DNA of 64,000 nt from Echria macrotheca (lineage: Eukaryota; Ascomycota; Sordariomycetes; Sordariales; Schizotheciaceae): assembly GCA_030411725.1 (NCBI GenBank), contig MU839832.1, forward strand, positions 1,846,402 through 1,910,401, in the 5' to 3' direction. The notes below the pieces were generated by a model, which worked only from the letters and a program-made list of their open reading frames with translations, did no database searches and had not been told where the DNA came from. The position numbers and the translations under genes were made by a program. Within the stretch, counting starts at the first letter, position 1. Every line of letters starts with the position of its first letter. Positions 58,192-64,000 of the stretch are shown here, piece after piece.

Positions 58192-59896
58192 TTACAGCGG
58201 AAAGGCCCCCCACTCTTCCTTCAGAGCGGACACAATCCATGCCGTCGGCCAGGCGTGATTGTGCTCGAGCTCCTGAAGCAGGTGTACTAGACTGTTCCTT
58301 TCGCACTCGTTGTCCAGAAGAGCTCCCCAGAGGAAAACACTGTGACACAAAGCAATTCTCGCTGGTACGTTGGACGGCTCGCTCTTGCACGAACCGCATA
58401 TGGCGCGAGCGTGTTGTAAGATCTGGGCCTGGGTGCAGATGGTATCCAGTTAGCTCCGTGTTCGCAACATCAAAATTTGGAAGCAGACTCTGGCCTGACT
58501 AACTTCTTCTCGTCGCAATCCGGCAGAGTGAGCACTCCGGATCGCGAAGCGTGGAGTAGGTTTGTAGAGTATCAGCAGTATGCAGGCGAGATGGTAGTAG
58601 CCGAAGGCGATGACATGCCAGTCGGCGGCGAAGTAGTACTCGGGGAATGATGAGCTGCTGCCGCCATCGCTCGATTCCTCGCCCTTCCAGATGGGGTCGA
58701 AGCTCCGCGGCCTGGACCTAAGCCAGCTTTCTACCGTGTTGCGAAGTTCTTGCCACTGTGCCATTCTATTGCTGGGCTCTTGGACGTGGGAGGAGCCGAA
58801 GCAAAACTGGACGACGGTAGCGCAGATCCACGTCATAGAATTAGCCCAAGCTGTCTCGGAGAGCAGCGAATGATGCGCGGAACCGGGGCTGGGTATGGGG
58901 AGCAGAGTCAGGGAGAAGTCCACGTTGGGGGCCTGCTGATTGATGCAAGCGTTGTAGAGACACTGACGCATGTAGACCCAAAAGGCGGCATCGCGCAGTC
59001 CGGGAGCGGATGGATCCACGCAGGGTCCCTGGCAGGCCCGGAGAAGGGCGCTGCACCCAGCAAGGTGCCTTTCCTGGTCGCTCCCGTTGCCGACGGCTGT
59101 GAGCTGCTCGAACACACGGAGGATGACGATGGCGCAGAGCAGCGCGTCGTCGTCGTCTGCCACCCCGCCCGAGTCGAGCAGGACGATCAGCATCGCAATG
59201 CATCGCTCGTGCGCCGCGTTCGCCGCCTCCGTGTCCCCGGCGTGTCGTGCCGCAAAGGACATGATGGCCTCGAGCAGGACAGGAGACGTCGTTGCGAGCT
59301 CGGGTATCTTGAGAGTAAACTGCCGAGACGCATCTGTGCAGTCCAGCCACCTGCCCAGATGTAGCGCATAGTAATGCACCAGCAAGGCCTCGTGGCGAGC
59401 TAGCATCGCCTTGGGAATGACATGCTCCGGGGTATCAACGACCACCGGAAAGGCTGGGGAAACGGACCCTGGTTGGAGCAGCTGCGAGCTGGTCATGGAT
59501 CGGCTGGTGCTGACAGAGTCTTGGCGGACCGAAGTCTGATGAGAGCTGCCAGGGCTACTCCCCGCTACGGCAGATTCGATTTCCTCCGGTATCCCATGTT
59601 GTTGCGGCGAGCGTCGGCTTGTGTCATAGAACCGAATCCGTGCCTCCTGATGCGCCTCTCGGTGACATTCTCGCCTGCCTTTTCGGCAGTTTCCGCAGAC
59701 TGGACGTTGCTCGTCGCCTGTCATTTCCCTGTCAGCGCAGAAAGCATGGAGAAAATCCACTGCATGACCCACACTTGACATGCCGTGTTCGACAGGTTAG
59801 GCTAGTAGTTGGATGTTAGCTTTCGGGAATAGAACGGTAGAACGGGGCCCAAATGGTGCGGGCTCACCAGCCATCTCTCGAACGCAGTTTCCCCAT
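58192..59896 (-). CDS. Zn2Cys6 transcription factor
   Basis: Exons 59896-59868, 59801-59773, 59717-58504 and 58428-58192 give 502 residues. Two 29-nt exons are needed to rebuild the zinc cluster: GCLTCRTRHVKC joins DEQRPVCGNCRKGRREC, giving six cysteines in C-x2-C-x6-C-x6-C-x2-C-x6-C spacing from residue 10. An acidic/serine linker and the fungal-specific transcription-factor middle region follow (LLEAIMSFAARHAG, WVYMRQCLYNACI). The end is LCHSVFLWGALL and PTAWIVSALKEEWGAFP, placed by the fourth exon. It is a nuclear regulator that likely binds paired CGG/TCG-type half-sites. A perfect 13-bp-arm inverted repeat starts 44 bases upstream of its ATG, suggesting autoregulation. Its 3' end is 70 bases from the phosphatase stop. 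Confidence 0.88.
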
Positions 59897-59939
59897 TTTT
59901 TTCTTCGTTTGTAGCGTGGCGTCGCTGCAGAAGAGGGGA

Positions 59940-59969
59940 ACTCGTCTCGACTCGAGAGTCGAGACGAGT
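59940..59969. promoter_or_regulatory. 30-bp perfect inverted repeat, candidate operator, site 1
   Basis: Arms ACTCGTCTCGACT (59940-59952) and AGTCGAGACGAGT (59957-59969) are exact reverse complements around CGAG. The element lies between the Zn2Cys6 gene (ATG 59896) and the divergent sugar porter (ATG 60505). A related, shorter version is at 56363-56390. Confidence 0.75.
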
Positions 59970-60355
59970 CGGGAATGATTGTGGGGATTGGCCCCCTCCT
60001 TATACCCAACCGTGTCGATGCTCGAGCCGAGGTAATGCCTTGGCGCGATCGGGTGTGCCTATCGGGTGCTGTGCATGACTCGGGATAGCGTTTCAACGAG
60101 TGGCAAGGTTGCCGTTGACTCGGCGTGGCAAGGACAAGTACGGTTCAAAAAATGGCAAGGTACCTAGGCACCTACCTCGAGGGCTGCCCCGAGGGAAAGG
60201 GTCAGCGAATGTCGTCAAAGTTCGTGGCTCTTGGTGAACCAAACTGAGCCTGGGTCAGTCCCAGGAAGTCCCCCATGGGGAAGCTGCCCCGGATTTCGCC
60301 TGGGCTCCCCACACGACCCTCGTGGCCGGGAACCCGGGAGGAGAGATCAATAATG

Positions 60356-60363
60356 TATATATA
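60356..60363 (+). promoter_or_regulatory. TATA box of the sugar porter gene
   Basis: TATATATA sits 142 bases before the ATG at 60505, followed by a CA/CT-rich leader. GTGGGG-type sites, which match the short carbon-catabolite repressor consensus SYGGRG, occur at 59981-59986 and (reverse) 60307-60312. That motif is too short to weigh heavily. Confidence 0.55.
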
Positions 60364-60504
60364 GCTTCTATTTGACCCATCCATTTACCCCGACACCGCA
60401 CAAACTGACAACATCATCTTCTCGCCTTCCCAGCTTCTAAGCCTTCCCAAGACACGTGTCGGCCGTCCCTAGACTCCTTCTGGTACTCAGGGGAACCCGC
60501 CATC

Positions 60505-62224
60505 ATGCTCCGGCCACGACAGAAGTACTGGAAATCGCTTTCCGGGCCAAAGCTGCTCAAGCTCATCATAGGCGTGTCTGCCATGGCTATCGCTTACGAA
60601 GGTATGAGCCAGGGTGTCATGGGCGCAGTTAATGTGTCACCCGAGTACGGTGTAAGTATTGCCCTCCCAACTTACCACAACCCCGCGCCGTTCGCTGACA
60701 GATAATGGGGAAACCAGCAACGCATGGGATTCGCCGACGAGAATGGCCACGTCATAAAGCCTTCGCTCCAGGGCGGTATCGTCTCGACGTACTACGCCGG
60801 CTCACTTCTCGCAGCCTTCTGGGCTGGTCACTTTTCGGATAAATATGGACGTATGTGCTCGAGACCAAGTTGCGGTCTGAACTGACAGGGACTGGACAGG
60901 AATCAAGGGCATCTGGATGGCGCTTTTCTGGTGCCTTCTTGGCGTCATCCTCCAAGCCAGCGCCGTCAACCTTGCCCACATGCTTGTTGCCAGACTCTGT
61001 GCCGGCTGCGGTGTGGCCTTCATCATCGTCATCGCCCCGGCTTGGACGGCTGAGCTGTCGCCTGCAGCGCACAGAGGCAAGATGATTGCTCTCACCTTCT
61101 TGGCAAATTTCTCGGGCATCAGCGTGTCGGCCTGGATCGGCTTTGGGACGTCTTTCACGCAGCTTGGAGGTGGTGCCTTTCGGTGGAGGTTTTGCTTCGC
61201 CTCTCAAGTCATCCCACTCGTATTCCTCTTCATTGGGTCCCTTCTGATGCCCGAGTCGCCGCGCTGGCTCATCAAGGTCGGCCGCCGCGAGGAGGCATTC
61301 GAGATTATCACCAAAATCCGTGGAAACGACGACCCGGACCACCCGGATGTGCAACGCGAGTACCAGGAGATCATCACCGTGATGGAGATGGAGAAGGAAT
61401 CCGAGAGCTCAAGCTACGTTAAGATGTTCCTTGGGATCGGCTCGGGCGACATCCACATTGGCCGCCGCGTTCAGCTAGCTTTCTGGCTGCAGGTGCTCAT
61501 GCAGTATGGAACTGGCATAGCAGCAGTGGTCATCTATTCCGGAACCATCTTCCGAACAGCGGGCTTTGACGACCTCAAGTCCAATTGGCTCTCCGCCCTC
61601 CTGATGATGGTCGGCATCCTCGGAACGTCCATCGCCGCATTCACTCTCGACGCCGTCGGCCGGAGACGGACACTCTACTGGGGTGCCGTGGCGCTCAGCA
61701 TAATCCTCTTCAGCATCGGTGCGCTGAACCGGGCTGCGATCGACCACCCGGATCGCAAGGAGCAATACGGCACCGCCGCCGCCGCCATGGTTTTCGTCTA
61801 CGTGCTCATCTTCTCCTCCTCTTGGCTCATGATCCCGTTTATCTACCCGACCGAGATCTTCCCAACGTGGCTCCGGGCCAAGGGCAATGCCTTTGGCGTC
61901 GCCGGCTGGGCGGTAGGATTCGGTGGCGGCTCGCTTCTTGTGCCCATCATGTTTGCTGGTATCGGCGAAAAGACGTTTTATGTCTTCGGCGCAGCCATGT
62001 TTGCCTACATCCCGATCATCTACTGCTTCTTCCCCGAGACGGCCGGACGGACGCTCGAGGCCATTGACTTCTTGTTCGCCAGCCGGAGCCCTTTCACCTG
62101 GGACGAAGAAGCTGAGTTCGTGAAACGCATGGCAGAGCTGGACACTCGTGTGCAGGCAGGAGGATGCAAAAATGAGGACTCGTCAGAGAAGGGCAGTGTC
62201 GTCCATGTACAACAAGGTGTGTAG
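60505..62224 (+). CDS. Sugar porter (MFS) with about 12 TM segments
   Basis: Exons 60505-60651, 60718-60850 and 60900-62224 give 534 residues. Sugar porter marks appear in order. AYEGMSQGVMGAVNVSPEYG is helix one and the following loop. GHFSDKYGR is the loop 2-3 motif (intron 2 splits the R codon). ELSPAAHRGK is the helix 4-5 PAExR-like motif. PESPRWLIKVGRREEAF starts the central loop. LDAVGRRRTLYWG is the loop 8-9 motif. FIYPTEIFPTWLRAKG and CFFPETAGRTLEAIDFLF are the C-terminal signatures. It is a plasma-membrane proton-linked or facilitative importer of a hexose or related sugar. Divergent from the Zn2Cys6 gene over a 608-bp region with the 30-bp inverted repeat, it is the likely uptake step of the module. 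Confidence 0.92.
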
Positions 62225-62780
62225 GTAATATCATATACACAGGCGCTTATAGCTTCGTTCTCAGAATCGCAGGGCTGCAGACACGTTGATAAGAAATCAA
62301 GTTGATATGAAGTCGTCACGGTCCACTAACTCTGACAGGCTTGTGACTACTTTGAGATAGGAAAAAGAACCGTCTTGGAACCTCCCCATTGCCAGAGTGA
62401 GAGTCGCTAGGGTCACATTTCAGAATAGCCAATTGACACCACGATATGGCATCTAATGGGGGGGGGGGGGGGGGGGGTTATATGCAAGAGAAGCGGTGGT
62501 GCGCGGAAAGAGCCTCTTGGGAATCGAGGGGATGAAACTTTTGGTAGGCTATGTTCTGAAGAAAGACAGTGTTGGATACAACAAACAAACAACTTCCTAC
62601 GCTACGCACACGGCACCGTTAGAATATCGTTTAACACCTGACCGGCAAGAACACGATTGCTTATCACGGTATGCCCCCGGTGTGAGCGGATCTCGCGAAA
62701 GACTAAAAATGAATTGGCAACTATGGTAAGGTAATGACCGTTCCAACTTATACTAGCATAGTACATGTACCCACTAGACT
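62225..62780. other. intergenic, contains a 20-G run
   Basis: No gene seen. A homopolymer of 20 G lies at 62458-62477. This marks the border between the gene-dense module and the subtelomeric part. Confidence 0.5.
62458..62477. repeat. poly-G run (20 G)
   Basis: Twenty consecutive G on the plus strand. Such runs form G-quadruplexes and are often mis-sized by sequencing, so the exact length is uncertain. Confidence 0.85.
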
Positions 62781-63420
62781 CTAAGGAGTGTAATAGTTCC
62801 GAGCTCCCTTGCCTCCTCTCTGCCTCCTTGCTGAGTCCCAAGCACAGATTGATCGATCCCTTACTGCAAGATCTTTGGCCAACCAGTCACTAAACATCTC
62901 AGTCGTAAGTAAAAAAGAGGGAGACAAGTCATAAAGTAGAAATATACAGGGCAACCTACCGAAAGCATTGGGAGCAATTGGGAGCACCCTTCCGAAAAGC
63001 TGCGCATTGCAATACTTTGCCAGTCCACCGGTTATGAAATACACCATTGGCACTGTCGCTCTTTCGACATTCGTTTTGGTGAGCCATTGTGCGTAGCGGG
63101 TCGCGATCTCTGGAGCACGGCTGACGCCGTGGGTATCAAAGAAGATAACCTCTCTGAGCTTTTTCCAGCCCGATGATAGGATGGTGCCGCTTTTGATTGC
63201 TTTATCGAATGCTTGAGCATTCGACACGCCCTTGGTACATGGTATGGACAAAGACCCCGGTATCTTCCATAGCACAACGAGCTTGTCGTTCTCTTCAAGC
63301 CAAGTCAGCAACTTTTCTCCAGTTGGGGTGGCGGCTGATCCTTGGACCGAGACCTACTGTTGTTGGGATCCCTGAGATCAACAATCGCAAGGTCTGGTCC
63401 TCCTGCGGGCCGGTTCAGGC
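62781..63420 (-). pseudogene. Rhodanese/Cdc25-like domain gene, 5'-truncated and frameshifted
   Basis: The minus strand reads LNRPAGGPDLAIVDLRDPNN (the classic rhodanese start), then needs a one-base shift to continue as AATPTGEKLLTWLEENDKL, VVLWKIPG, then EVIFFDTHGVSRAPEIATRYAQWL and VPMVYFITGGLAKYC, which match the active-site loop and the L-x-G-G segment. A 74-bp intron from 62960 down to about 62887 (GTAGGT to TTTAG) joins DWLAKDLAV and a basic tail ending NYYTP. In the loop, Asp occupies the position of the catalytic Cys of the C-x5-R motif, so the protein would be inactive as a phosphatase or sulfurtransferase. No start codon is found before the subtelomeric inverted repeat. Confidence 0.55.
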
Positions 63421-63468
63421 CCGTGGAGTACCTAGTAATGAGAAAGAAGCACCCTAACCTCTAGTGTG

Positions 63469-63493
63469 CAACGAAGTTGGGCCAACTTCGTTG
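63469..63493. repeat. perfect inverted repeat, 12-bp arms, 1-bp spacer
   Basis: CAACGAAGTTGG (63469-63480), G, CCAACTTCGTTG (63482-63493). Further half-copies of the arm follow: AACTTCGTTG (63530-63539) and CCAACTTCATTAACC (63552-63566). It looks like the end of a subtelomeric element. Confidence 0.85.
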
Positions 63494-63908
63494 AAAAATG
63501 TATGGCCCTACAATATATGCAGGGGGGTTAACTTCGTTGCTTTTTGAGGGGCCAACTTCATTAACCTTTTGTATATTAAAACTTACAAAAAGCATATAGC
63601 TAGAATCCTTAGATCTAAGGCTTTCCATTTATATAATTACAGTTTTTTAAGATTACTTAGGGGCTAAATATAAAGGTTAGAAGATTTGGGGTAATTTCTA
63701 AAGGAGTGATGAGCTAACAGCTGACCTGGTTAATTAGAGCCTTTTAGTTAGGTATAAACCACATAAGCGTATAAGCTAGCTTTCCAAAGTATAAGCCAGC
63801 CTTTAAAAATATAAGCTAACTAAGGGGCTAAAGGGCCAGAAAAGCAAAAGCAAAGCAACAAGTCGTAAAAACGGTCTCAATCAATCTAATCTGGTGGTGG
63901 AAGTGGGG
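63494..63908. other. AT-rich subtelomeric block with degenerate short repeats
   Basis: Sharply AT-richer than the rest. About 20-bp related units beginning TATAAGC recur: TATAAGCTAGCTTTCCAAAG, then TATAAGCCAGCCTTTAAAAA, then TATAAGCTAACTAAGG, around 63768-63824. No coding potential. The composition fits repeat-induced mutation of an old element, which is inference. Confidence 0.7.
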
Positions 63909-64000
63909 TTAGGGTTAGGGTTAGGGTTAGGGTTAGGGTTAGGGTTAGGGTTAGGGTTAGGGTTAGGGTTAGGGTTAGGGTTAGGGTTAGGGTTAGGGTT
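63909..64000. repeat. Telomere, (TTAGGG)n
   Basis: About 15 perfect TTAGGG units run to the end of the window in the 5' to 3' direction expected for a right chromosome end. Confidence 0.98.

Noticed and set aside
1..64000. CRISPR arrays, bacterial operons or phage genes
   Set aside because: The window is eukaryotic nuclear DNA with spliced genes and a telomere; no spaced direct repeats of CRISPR type occur.

Overview
The window is one chromosome end of a filamentous ascomycete, most likely a Sordariomycete. The right edge (63909-64000) is an uninterrupted run of TTAGGG telomere repeats. Genes carry several 50-110 bp GT-AG introns with CTAAC/CTGAC branch sites. Two class II hydrophobins (an Ascomycota-only family), LysM proteins, a killer-toxin-type chitinase, PTH11-like rhodopsin-domain proteins, a Zn2Cys6 regulator and an NLR-like STAND protein are present. 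No species can be named from the sequence alone.

Left part (1-24 kb) is gene-poor. It holds an edge-truncated tRNA-Thr, a rhodopsin-domain membrane protein, a Dal5/allantoate-type MFS permease, a GPI-type secreted protein, a GMC oxidoreductase relic, tRNA-Pro(TGG), a small hydrophobin, an L-amino acid oxidase-like flavoenzyme, a second rhodopsin-domain protein, a secreted DUF1996 protein, a carboxylesterase relic and a glycine-rich hydrophobin. Intergenic stretches of 1-3 kb separate them.

Middle part (24.8-41 kb): a seven-exon amidase is divergent from a CmcJ/NvfI-type dioxygenase. Then come a small hydrophilic protein, a NB-ARC/TPR (NLR-like) protein, a small secreted protein with an unresolved 5' end, a charged unknown protein, a 14-TM drug-efflux MFS and a TauD-type dioxygenase.

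Chitin module (41.4-53.3 kb): a CBM18-GH18 chitinase shares a promoter region with a five-LysM secreted protein. These are followed by an ankyrin protein, a secreted protein of unknown family and a three-LysM secreted protein.

Sugar module (54.7-62.2 kb): this is the most interesting part. A levoglucosan/anhydro-N-acetylmuramic acid kinase-family protein is divergent from a DUF89/ARMT1-type sugar-phosphate phosphatase, and a Zn2Cys6 regulator is divergent from a sugar porter. Both divergent promoters contain a version of the same long inverted repeat, built on ACTCGTCTCGA / TCGAGACGAGT. I read this as a candidate anhydrosugar uptake and phosphorylation regulon controlled by the embedded regulator.

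The last 1.5 kb contains a 20-G run, a broken rhodanese-type gene whose active-site Cys position is Asp, a perfect 12-bp-arm inverted repeat, an AT-rich degenerate block and the telomere. Exon coordinates were read by eye from splice signals, reading-frame continuity and family motifs; no alignment was run.
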